From contig NZ_SIRE01000001.1 in the NCBI RefSeq assembly GCF_004307995.1, forward strand, positions 35,827-99,826: a stretch of 64,000 nucleotides of DNA, read 5' to 3'. Shown in pieces: positions 33,792 to 42,153 of this stretch (within the stretch, counting starts at the first letter, position 1; every line of letters begins with the position of its first letter). This DNA is from Paenibacillus thalictri. Its GTDB lineage: Bacteria > Bacillota > Bacilli > Paenibacillales > NBRC-103111. The translations under genes were made by a program, and so were the position numbers. The notes under the pieces were generated by a model. The model saw nothing but the letters and a program-made list of their open reading frames with translations. It made no database searches and had not been told where the DNA came from.

Positions 33792-36104
33792 TCACATAAT
33801 TTCTTTATATTTGCCGGGGGTAATGCCTTCGTATTTTTTGAAAATCCGGTTGAACGTGTTGATGTCCGCGTACCCGACTTTTTTGGAAATCTCCAAAATC
33901 GAAAACGAGGGTTCACCCAGAAGCCGCTTCGCTTCCTCCAGCCGTGTCTTGTTAATGAATTCCAGCAGCGCTTCGCCCGTCTGCGCTTTAAATTGCTTGG
34001 ACAAATACGAAGGAGTCAGCTTAAACGCTTCGCCGATCATCGTGATGTTCAGATTCTCCGAGCTGTAGTGCTCCTTCACGTAATCGATCACCAGCCGGCT
34101 TAGCTGGTTGTAATCGCGGTTGCTGTCCTTTTCGATATATTGGCATACCTGCCGGAGCACTTCCCCAATCTGCACACGCATCTCTTTAATCGTTTCGCAG
34201 CGGGTCAGCTGATCCACCGGGTTCACGCTGTCCATGAATTCCCGTTTGTTGCCCGCGCCGATTTCATCCATCGTTTTGAGCAGCGTGCTGATCAGGTCGA
34301 ACATCAGGCATTTGGCCAGCGAAACGGACAAGGAGGCATCGGATACATTAATATCGATAATTTCGTCAACAAGCGCGTTTGATTTTTCATAATCACCCGT
34401 CTTCACATAATTAATCAGCTGCTGTTCCACATGAAGCGGATAATAATAACTCGTGGAACCCTTGTCCGACGCTGCGCTTGGCAAATCCTCATAACGGATA
34501 ATTTCGCCGCTTCCCATGACCAGACGATATTCCAGCGCCGCCAGCGCTTGTTGATACGCAAGAGGGATTCCCTCCAGCTCCTGGTGAATGGCGCTCTCCG
34601 CCACGGTAAGCCGGATGTGGAAATGCTCAAGCATGAACGATTTGACCTGCTGCGAAATGGATTTCAGCCCATCGAGCTCGCTTTCATCGCTGAAATTAAC
34701 GATACACGCCTGAATATCATCCGTCTCGGTAGCGAAAGCTTGATGTTTGCCGCCGGCGACTTCCTCTACGACATTCCTGATAATAAAATGCACCAGCTTT
34801 TCCTGCTGGGGATTCACATACCCGGTTGATTCAAACTTGCCATAACTGTCCACACAAAACAGCAGCACGGCAAAATAAGACGTCGCCAGCCGAATATCAT
34901 AAGCGGCAAGCGATTCGTGTATCGGCACATCGGTCTCGAGACGGCCCTTCAGCAGTCCTTGCAAAAAATGGGAGCGGATCGCGGGGCGATGCCTTTCCAG
35001 CCGCTGGCCGATTCGTTCTTTTTCGTCAAACGTATCGTTTAAAGCCGCCTGCAAATAACCGTACTCATTGGAGCCCTGCTTAAAGGAAATGCCTGATTTG
35101 GAGGACAAGCTGCGTATGAGCAGATCGATCGGATTATAATTTTTTCTCAGGAAAATGTAGCTGACAATGCCCCCGATGAGCAGACTGAGCGCCAAGCTGA
35201 TCGCAATTAGCGACTTCACGTATTGCATCTTCTCGTCAAACAATTCGGCGGGCATCATCGATACGTATTTCCAGCCGTTTCCGGCCGATGTCGTATAATT
35301 GACCGCTGTCTTCTCACCGTCCATATCGCCGTAAAACAAGCCGTTTGGGCCGGACAAGCGCTCCTTAATCCACGATTCGGGGATGCGCGTCTTGCTGCTT
35401 GCGGCGATTAAGCGGTTCTGTTTATCCAATACGGCTACCGCGGTTTTGTTGGCCGAACTTGTATTCTCCAGCAGCTTGGAATCCTTGATAATAAACAAAA
35501 TGACTGCGCCCGGCTGCTCCGGGTTATCGAGAATGACCGATTTGGCATACATGACCGCCCTTACGTCATTGCCGTCCTCGCGAAGTGTCACAGGCGCATA
35601 TTCCTGAATATACCTTTTATCAAAAAAACGCTTCCATTCTTCGTAACTCGTCGAATCCCGCTCGCGGGTCAGGCTGTATAACGCGCGGCTGTCCATCCGG
35701 TTCCGCGTCGATACTACGGTGTCGCTGTTTTTGTAATACACGTATATCTGATCAATATAGTCGTTCGCCATCTTGTATACGCGCAGATCGCCTGCGATGC
35801 TGACGATATCATAATAATCATTGTCTGTAAGCGGCTGCGATGCCGTAATGAACCCGGACAACCGTTTGCTGAGCGCCATCTCTACGCTCAACCGCTCGAT
35901 TCCCGCAAGGTTGTTGTCAATCGCCTGTTCCATCTGCTGCAGGAGGGACTCGTTGGCCCTGTTCACTTCCGATTCCACGACATGCCAGGTGGCCGTATAG
36001 ATGACGCCGCTGATCAGAATCGGAACAAGCAATACGGAGATATAGGAAATGAGCCAATTAATTAGAACGCTGCGGTTATTTAAACGGATTTTACCAAAAC
36101 TCAT
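33792..36104 (-). CDS. Membrane-anchored AraC regulator with cache sensor (second)
   Basis: A 770-residue one-component regulator. A first transmembrane helix (NWLISYISVLLVPILISGVIY), an extracellular cache-like domain, a second helix (IAISLALSLLIGGIVSYIFL), a cytoplasmic linker, and a C-terminal AraC double helix-turn-helix (LNITMIGEAFKLTPSYLSKQFKAQTG to TPGKYKEIM). ATG 36104 has GGAGG upstream; a TATAAT reads leftward at 36155-36150. Its gene stops just before the set 3 operon promoter, whose TCATCAAAA repeats are its most likely targets. Confidence 0.88.
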   Translation of the reverse strand: MSFGKIRLNNRSVLINWLISYISVLLVPILISGVIYTATWHVVESEVNRANESLLQQMEQAIDNNLAGIERLSVEMALSKRLSGFITASQPLTDNDYYDIVSIAGDLRVYKMANDYIDQIYVYYKNSDTVVSTRNRMDSRALYSLTRERDSTSYEEWKRFFDKRYIQEYAPVTLREDGNDVRAVMYAKSVILDNPEQPGAVILFIIKDSKLLENTSSANKTAVAVLDKQNRLIAASSKTRIPESWIKERLSGPNGLFYGDMDGEKTAVNYTTSAGNGWKYVSMMPAELFDEKMQYVKSLIAISLALSLLIGGIVSYIFLRKNYNPIDLLIRSLSSKSGISFKQGSNEYGYLQAALNDTFDEKERIGQRLERHRPAIRSHFLQGLLKGRLETDVPIHESLAAYDIRLATSYFAVLLFCVDSYGKFESTGYVNPQQEKLVHFIIRNVVEEVAGGKHQAFATETDDIQACIVNFSDESELDGLKSISQQVKSFMLEHFHIRLTVAESAIHQELEGIPLAYQQALAALEYRLVMGSGEIIRYEDLPSAASDKGSTSYYYPLHVEQQLINYVKTGDYEKSNALVDEIIDINVSDASLSVSLAKCLMFDLISTLLKTMDEIGAGNKREFMDSVNPVDQLTRCETIKEMRVQIGEVLRQVCQYIEKDSNRDYNQLSRLVIDYVKEHYSSENLNITMIGEAFKLTPSYLSKQFKAQTGEALLEFINKTRLEEAKRLLGEPSFSILEISKKVGYADINTFNRIFKKYEGITPGKYKEIM

Positions 36105-36412
36105 ATCCGCTGCCTCCGTCCTCCAATAGTTTAAAAACGGGATTCTTCTATTATACACGAATTGGATTGGCTGGCTACTGACTGCTTACTGTTTGCGCGG
36201 AATGCGCCATAGGAAATCGGACTCGCAAGGTGAAACCGCGCACCCGGGGTATGTCAATCCGGCCGCCCGTAAACAGCAAAAAACCGCTCTGCTGCAAAGG
36301 TTGCCCTTGGCGCAAGAACGGTCTTGCATAGCTAATAGCTGCATATATTTACCGAATTCCGGGGCATTCACCTTGGATGCCAAGGTGCTGCCGCAGCGGC
36401 GGCCTCGCCGAT
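36105..36412. other. Intergenic region with small perfect hairpin
   Basis: No convincing gene lies in this 308-bp gap. Near its left end, CACCTTGG / CCAAGGTG (36369-36387, ATG loop) forms a perfect 8-bp hairpin just after the serine hydrolase stop; it lacks a T-run but may help end that transcript. Near the other end, a leftward TATAAT (36150-36155) is the likely -10 of the membrane AraC gene. The rest shows no recognisable feature. Confidence 0.5.
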
Positions 36413-37564
36413 TTATTCCAGCGCGCCGTAGATGACGGCATGCAGCCGCGGATGAATGTAAGGCTCCAGGCTGGGCAGCATTTGCTGCATATACACGACG
36501 GACAGCTGCTCCTGCGGATCGATTAGCGTCCACGAGCCGGCCAGCCCGGCCCAGCCGAATTCGCCGAGCGTGCCGTTGCTGCCGCCATCCGCGGGATCCC
36601 GCAGCACGCGGACGCCGAGCCCGTAGCCGTAGCCCTTTTGCTGCGGCCAGTTATAATCAAGAAGCTGCTGCGGCCCTAGGTGGTTGGTTGCCATCAGCTG
36701 CACCGTTTTGCGGCTTAAAATCTGCACGCCGTCGAGTTCGCCGCCTTGCGCCAGCGCTTGCGCGAACCGGCTGTAATCGCCGGTCGTGGACAGCAGGCCG
36801 GCTCCGCCGCTCTCGTGCTTGCAGCCCGGCTGATACACAGCGTCCCGCGTCGTGTTTAAGGTCAACGTGCCGTCCTCCGAGCGATCGTACATGCCGCATA
36901 GTCTGGCGCGTTTGTCCTCGGAGATACGGAACGCCGTATCGTTCATCCCGAGCGGCTCGAAAATCTCTTTCTGCAAAAACTCGCCGAACGTTTGGCCGGA
37001 TATCACCTCAATCAGCGCGCCCAGCACATCGTGGCTTAAGCCGTATTTCCAGTGCGTGCCGGGGTCAAACGCCAGCGGAATTGCCGCAAGCGCCTTGGAC
37101 AAGGCGCGAATGTCCGCCGCATGTGCTTTGCCCATGAGTTCCTGGGTCAGCCGCTCGGTCTCCAAAGCATCCCCGCTGTATGTAAGTCCCGACGTCATCA
37201 TAAACAAATCTTTTACCCGAATAGGCGAAGATGCCGCAGATACGTTTCTTAAGCCAAATGCGTTGTAACGATACACCTGCGGATTTTTGAACTCCGGCAA
37301 ATACGCCTCAAGCGGATCGTTCAGCAGAAATTTCCCCTGCTCATACAACTTAAGCGCGGCCACGCAAGTAATCACTTTGGACATCGAATAGATGCGGTAG
37401 ATCGTATCCGCGGTGATCGGCGTTTTGTGATCCAAGTCCGCGTATCCGAAATGCTCCTGATACACGACCTCGCCATTTTTCACAACCGTACAGGCGCATC
37501 CCGGAGCGCCCTTTTCCACCCATTCCTTCAGCATCGGAGTTAAACGCTCATGCAATCGTTTCAT
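36413..37564 (-). CDS. Serine hydrolase, beta-lactamase/EstB-like family
   Basis: A 383-residue member of the class C beta-lactamase/penicillin-binding-protein-like hydrolases. The catalytic S-x-x-K is S60-M-S-K63 (RIYSMSKVITCVAAL), and the second motif is probably the tyrosine in HWKYGLSHDVLGALIEV, which is typical of family VIII esterases. No signal peptide is seen, so a cytoplasmic esterase or transesterase is more likely than a true beta-lactamase. It might remove acyl groups from imported sugars, but nothing in the context proves that. AAGGGAG precedes the ATG. The upstream gene is a degenerate chimera. Confidence 0.85.
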   Translation of the reverse strand: MKRLHERLTPMLKEWVEKGAPGCACTVVKNGEVVYQEHFGYADLDHKTPITADTIYRIYSMSKVITCVAALKLYEQGKFLLNDPLEAYLPEFKNPQVYRYNAFGLRNVSAASSPIRVKDLFMMTSGLTYSGDALETERLTQELMGKAHAADIRALSKALAAIPLAFDPGTHWKYGLSHDVLGALIEVISGQTFGEFLQKEIFEPLGMNDTAFRISEDKRARLCGMYDRSEDGTLTLNTTRDAVYQPGCKHESGGAGLLSTTGDYSRFAQALAQGGELDGVQILSRKTVQLMATNHLGPQQLLDYNWPQQKGYGYGLGVRVLRDPADGGSNGTLGEFGWAGLAGSWTLIDPQEQLSVVYMQQMLPSLEPYIHPRLHAVIYGALE

Positions 37565-37640
37565 CGTTTGATCCGGCTCCCTTCATTATAAAAGCTCCAA
37601 GCTGCCGCTCCTGCTGTCCCATGATTTCATGATAACGCAT

Positions 37641-38570
37641 TCACCCGCTAGCAGACAACCAAATTATCAGCTGTACGAGAACGTAAGTTCCCACACTAAC
37701 ACATAGGCAGCCCCAGCCGTTCAAACTGACCGGACCGCGCATATACACATACCGGCCGTCGGTGCAATTGACATGTCCTCCGTGAATGCCAAACAATAAC
37801 GCATCCCTTACGGGAGCGTCCGATTCAATGACCTCCCGCAGCGGTTGCCCCATAACGTCCTGCGGGATTGGACAATCGAAAAATTCCAGCAGTGTCGGCG
37901 CCATATCGATCATTTGCACAAGCGACTGCCGCCGTTCGCCGCGTTTCCCGCTCCGCCGATCCCAAATAAACAGCGAAATATGCGCAATTTCATTATAGAA
38001 GGGCTGGCGGTTTTTGCCCCACCAGTCGTGCTCGCCTAGCAGGAACCCCTGGTCGGTGTTGACGATCAGCATCGTATCTTCCCACATGTTCAGCTCGTCC
38101 ATGAGGTCAAGCAGCTTGCCCAAATAAGCGTCGCACATGCTCACCATTTCGGTTAATCGGATTCGCAGCAAAGAGGTGCCAATATGGATTTGTTCCTTCC
38201 TCAGTTGCAGGATCGAATCGATCAGCTCGTCCAATTCCTTCAGAAACAGCTGGGGTTCAATCGTAAATAGCTGTTCCAGCAGCAGTTTGATTTTTTGAAT
38301 ATGCCCCTGCACATCAATCGATCTTTCCAGACGCCTGCCCATTTGCGCAAGCGCATCCTGCAATTCGTGCTCCTTCACCGGCTTCAGAATATATTCGGAC
38401 ACCCCGTAACGCATCACCTGCTGGGCGTATTGGAAATTATCGTAACCGCTGATAATAATAAATTCGATCGGCAAGCCGAAATCGTGCACTTGCTGGATTA
38501 ACTGCATGCCCGTCTGCTTAGGCATCATAATATCGGTCACGATCAAATTCGGCCAAGCCTCATGGGTCAA
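37641..38570 (-). pseudogene. Chimeric remnant: response regulator fused to sulfatase C-terminus
   Basis: A 309-codon open frame that joins two unrelated broken genes. Codons 1 to about 140 match a YesN-type receiver (LIVTDIMMP, ISGYDNFQYAQQVMRYGVSEYILKPV) but lack the first strand with the acidic pair; homology continues in frame upstream (GNDGEEAWNLTHE) to a stop near 38598. From about residue 145 the frame continues as the C-terminal part of a type I sulfatase (SMCDAYLGKLLDLMDELN, then NTDQGFLLGEHDWWGKN). The usual metal-binding DHG is DQG, the catalytic N-terminus is absent, and the tail after YMRGPVS diverges. It is a fusion by deletion, probably without function. Confidence 0.75.
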
Positions 38571-38697
38571 ATTCCAAGCTTCCTCGCCGTCGTTTCCCTA
38601 TCGTAATCCTTTTTTTGTGGCAGAGAAAAATATGTAAAAATATGCGGAAGTGCCTATGAAATCAAATCAGCGGTATACTTGCGAACATGCAAAAAAA

Positions 38698-38729
38698 AGC
38701 CTACAACATCTTCATAGACGTTGCAGGCT
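38698..38729 (-). terminator. Terminator of the alpha/beta hydrolase gene
   Basis: Fourteen-base stem AGCCTACAACATCT / AGACGTTGCAGGCT with two mismatches and a four-base loop. The leftward transcript ends in eight T residues. It is 33 bp past the hydrolase stop at 38762. Confidence 0.9.
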
Positions 38730-38761
38730 CCCATCTGCCCAGCGCTTTCTGCTATTTATGT

Positions 38762-39631
38762 TTAAAAACCATAAACACGATAATAAAAGGTCTTTATTAG
38801 CTGCGCTACCGTGCCGCTTTTCTCCTCCAGCATAAAGTGTCCGCCGCACAATAGGTGCGTTTCGACATGCGGGTCCGCTTTGCCATAAAAAGCGGCTCCT
38901 TCCAACGTAAAAATAAAATCATTTCTTCCCCATGCCACTAACACCGGCGGTTGATGATCCCGCAAATATTGCTGCCATCTCGGATATTCCTGAACGTTCG
39001 TACGGTAGTCATACCCAAGCGCCAGTTGAATTTGTTTATTGCCGTGCCGGTCCAGAAAAAATTGATCCATCGAATAGCCGTCCGGGCTAACGATCAGCGG
39101 ATTGCACACGCCCGTTACATACTGCTTTTTGGTAAAATCGAAACTCGTCAAAGCGGCAAATTCCGCCTGGTTTTTGGGAGACGGGTCCGCCCAAAGCTTT
39201 TTAAATACGTCAAACGGCCGCCCCAAGCCCTCCACGTTTACAACCGCATTTTGAATAACGAATCCGAGTATTCGCGACGGGGCCCGGACGGCCATGCGAA
39301 AACCTACGGGTCCGCCATAGCCATGGCAGTAAAGGATACACTTGGATACCTGCAAGCGATCAAGCAATTGTTCAACGATCCGCGATATATGCTCGAAGGT
39401 ATATAGAAATTCATTTACGCCGGGCATGCCGCTGTTTCCATACCCCGGATAATCGGGAGCTATCACATGATACCGGTCGGCAAGCAAAGGGATAAGTTCC
39501 CGGAACATGTGCGAAGAGCTCGGGAATCCGTGCAGCAACACGATCGCCGGCTGCGAAGGATGGCCGGCCTCGCGGTAAAATATGTCCACATTTTCGACCC
39601 TCAAACCTTTGTACATTACTGGATGAACCAT
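38762..39631 (-). CDS. Alpha/beta hydrolase lacking its nucleophile
   Basis: A 289-residue alpha/beta-hydrolase-fold protein close to haloalkane dehalogenase/epoxide-hydrolase-like enzymes. The oxyanion segment LLHGFPSSSHMFREL and the HVIAPDYPGYGNSG loop are intact, as are a late WGRNDFIF and the catalytic histidine in GGHFMLEE. The nucleophile elbow, normally with Asp in a DYGGPVGFR motif, reads HGYGGPVGFR here, with glycine at residue 104; a GAC to GGC change would explain it. The protein may be inactive or have a non-enzymatic role. ATG 39631 is well placed after GAGGAGGG; an ATG at 39637 is too close to it. It is monocistronic. Confidence 0.8.
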   Translation of the reverse strand: MVHPVMYKGLRVENVDIFYREAGHPSQPAIVLLHGFPSSSHMFRELIPLLADRYHVIAPDYPGYGNSGMPGVNEFLYTFEHISRIVEQLLDRLQVSKCILYCHGYGGPVGFRMAVRAPSRILGFVIQNAVVNVEGLGRPFDVFKKLWADPSPKNQAEFAALTSFDFTKKQYVTGVCNPLIVSPDGYSMDQFFLDRHGNKQIQLALGYDYRTNVQEYPRWQQYLRDHQPPVLVAWGRNDFIFTLEGAAFYGKADPHVETHLLCGGHFMLEEKSGTVAQLIKTFYYRVYGF

Positions 39632-39734
39632 TGGCATCCCTCCTCACCTGAACCATATGCAAGCATGTGTATTTAATATTCGCCTATTTTCCAATGCGCT
39701 TAACATCGCATATCGGTATGCAAATGAAAAATAA

Positions 39735-39760
39735 GGAGCCCCTGTCAAACAGGAGGCTCC
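39735..39760 (-). terminator. Terminator of importer set 4/FAD oxidoreductase operon
   Basis: GGAGCCCCTGT pairs with ACAGGAGGCTCC (one bulged A) around CAA. The leftward transcript continues with TTATTTTTC. It follows the oxidoreductase stop at 39803. Confidence 0.8.
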
Positions 39761-39802
39761 CCTACAACGTTCATATGCATGATGGGTTGTCGGTATGTTG
39801 CT

Positions 39803-42130
39803 TTATTCGTAACAGCGCACCTCGTAGATCGCAGCGGACGGATCGCCGTTTGTCGCCAGGACGGTGATTCTCACCTTATTGGTCGCCACAGGCCGGTCAA
39901 ACCGGTGCACCCGCTTATGCTGGTAGTTCCCTTCGCAAGCCAGCAACTCCCGCCACTCGCCGTCAACCCAAACGCTGATCGTATAATCTCTGACGCATTG
40001 GGGATCGCGGTAAAACGGCTCGTAAGCATGGTATTCCCGCAGCAGATTCCCGGCAAAAGCCAGCTCAACCGTTGAAATGTTGTGTTCCTCTTCCCACGAC
40101 AGCTCCAGCCATTGCGGCAGCGGATGCGTATCCGGCTCGGACCTCCACAGATTCGTATAACGGTAAGGCCGGGTGTACCCGCTGACCACATTGGCCGCCG
40201 AATAACACGGCTGCGGCGGATCGACCTGAACGCTCATCGAGATGCCGTTATCGTAACGCCTCATCTTGCCTCCGCCCATGTCAAAACCGCATACGTGGCC
40301 CGGTTCGATTTTCCCGGCGCGATGCCATTCCACGTTTGGGTTCTCGTCCAGATCGAGGCGGATATAGGTGCCCGGCTGCAGTCCCGCTGCGGCGGACAAC
40401 TCCACCTTCCACTCCACCCATTGGTGAGCTCCCGGAGGAACTTCCAATGTTGCGTGAGCAAGCTGCGGCGCTCCGATCCGGTAATCCCAAATGCTGTCGG
40501 CCTGCATGACATACGCCTTCACATATTCCGTTTGCTGCGTATTGTTGCTGACACAAACCTGCAAGCTGTCCAGCTTGCAGGTAGCTACCGCAATCCATTG
40601 ACCGCGACGTTTCATCAGCAAATCCGTATGCGAAGTTTGCAGCTGCGACAGCCATACGTTTAAGCCTTCGTGGTAGCCGGCCGTATCCGGGCTGATGCCG
40701 GCAAACTTGGCTTCGCTGCTCGCCGTAATGGCCGCCGAAAGCGCCAAATCAAGCGGGTCTTCATTTTTGACGTTTGGCAAAAAGCAGTGATCGCGCAGCA
40801 GCAGCTGCTGCAGCTCGGCGATGGCCTTCTCCGGCACGTCGGCAGCCGAAATGCCTTTGCTGGCCGCAAGAGCGGCAGCCGTTCCGACCGCTTGGCCCAT
40901 CACGGCCGTTGTGCCGATGACCCGGACCGTGCCCAAAGCGGCATGGGTGGCGCTGACGTTTCTGCCGGCCATCATCAGATTGTCGACATCTTTGGCGATC
41001 AGCATCCGCAGCGGAATACCATATGGACCACAGATGCTTTTGCGCATAAAGTCGCTGACCAAAGCGTACCCTTCAGCAGCGCCGGGCTCGCTTGTTGGGG
41101 CCAGCAGGCCGCCGGGAGTGTGCAGATCGATATTCCAGCCGCCAAAGGCTACTTCGTCGGGAAATACCGTATGGTGCAGCGCATCCCGTTCGGTCATCAA
41201 ATATTGCCCCATAATGCGGCGGCTTTCCCGTTTGCCCGGCACCTGACCGATCCAGTCAAGCGCATAATTAGCGAATATCTCCTTCAGCTTCGGATCTTTA
41301 TTTTTGATCCAGTCCCACACGCCAAGCGTATGCCGGGTCAGCTGGTGACGAATTTCTTCGTTATCGTAGATCGAATCCCACGGCATCCCGATTTCAATCC
41401 ACCAATACCCCGAGCGGTATCGATCCGTCAGTCCGGTGTTAAACAACGGACGGCCCATCTTGTAAAAGAAGCTCGCGTCTTCGTAATGGTACGCCCATTC
41501 CGGCGCTTTAAACGGCGAAGGACGGCCCATATCGATCGCTTTGAAATGGATGGAGCTGCCCATGACATTGCTGCTGGCCTGCTCGGGAGCGAACATTTCA
41601 TCAAATTCCGCTCTTGCTTCTTCGCCAAGCCGCCATTCGCATCCGGCCATATCGGCGATAACGCCGTCGCCGGTACAATCGATAAACGTATTTCCATAAA
41701 CGGTCATTTCAATTTCCGCATTCGCCGTCCGGCAAACAACCGCTTCAATCGAACGTTTGTTCTTCATTTTTGTTTCCTGGACGGAAGTATTCAGATGAAA
41801 AGTAAGATTAGGGGTGCTGACGGCCATATCATACATGACCATATCCCATACGCTGTTCGTCCAACCGTTTTCGTTAATAAACTCATGATTGAGCGCCCGC
41901 TCTTGAATGAGCAGCTCCGACACGATGCCGCTTTCCCGCGCATAGGCATGGAATGCGGCGGCTCCGTGCGTAGTTACGCGGATTTCCGAGGAGCTGTTGC
42001 CCCCGAATACGGGCCGGTCATGGATCAGGCAGGTCGTTGCGCCATGCCTTGCCGCAGCAACGGCGGCGCAAAATCCGGCCAAACCTCCTCCGCACACAAC
42101 GACGTCATAATGTTCGATCTTCTGTTTCAT
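39803..42130 (-). CDS. FAD-dependent oxidoreductase
   Basis: A 775-residue flavoprotein. The N-terminal Rossmann site VVVCGGGLAGFCAAVAAARHGA and the NSSSEIRVTTHGA segment are typical of the FAD_oxidored family. TFIDCTGDGVIADMAGCEW and NLMMAGRNVSATHAALGTVRVIGT support this. The C-terminal ~270 residues form a separate beta-rich, possibly carbohydrate-binding, domain. Members occur beside importers and glycosidases in Paenibacillaceae, but the substrate is not known; oxidation of a sugar or of an aglycone is possible. It is the last gene of the set 4 operon, 23 bp after the binding protein. There is no signal peptide. Confidence 0.85.
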   Translation of the reverse strand: MKQKIEHYDVVVCGGGLAGFCAAVAAARHGATTCLIHDRPVFGGNSSSEIRVTTHGAAAFHAYARESGIVSELLIQERALNHEFINENGWTNSVWDMVMYDMAVSTPNLTFHLNTSVQETKMKNKRSIEAVVCRTANAEIEMTVYGNTFIDCTGDGVIADMAGCEWRLGEEARAEFDEMFAPEQASSNVMGSSIHFKAIDMGRPSPFKAPEWAYHYEDASFFYKMGRPLFNTGLTDRYRSGYWWIEIGMPWDSIYDNEEIRHQLTRHTLGVWDWIKNKDPKLKEIFANYALDWIGQVPGKRESRRIMGQYLMTERDALHHTVFPDEVAFGGWNIDLHTPGGLLAPTSEPGAAEGYALVSDFMRKSICGPYGIPLRMLIAKDVDNLMMAGRNVSATHAALGTVRVIGTTAVMGQAVGTAAALAASKGISAADVPEKAIAELQQLLLRDHCFLPNVKNEDPLDLALSAAITASSEAKFAGISPDTAGYHEGLNVWLSQLQTSHTDLLMKRRGQWIAVATCKLDSLQVCVSNNTQQTEYVKAYVMQADSIWDYRIGAPQLAHATLEVPPGAHQWVEWKVELSAAAGLQPGTYIRLDLDENPNVEWHRAGKIEPGHVCGFDMGGGKMRRYDNGISMSVQVDPPQPCYSAANVVSGYTRPYRYTNLWRSEPDTHPLPQWLELSWEEEHNISTVELAFAGNLLREYHAYEPFYRDPQCVRDYTISVWVDGEWRELLACEGNYQHKRVHRFDRPVATNKVRITVLATNGDPSAAIYEVRCYE

Positions 42131-42153
42131 CGCGGTAACCCTCCTGTTGTTGT

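Noticed and set aside
37641..38570. Functional two-component sulfatase
   Set aside because: The sulfatase part lacks the formylglycine cysteine half and one metal ligand, and the receiver lacks its acidic pair, so it is a remnant.
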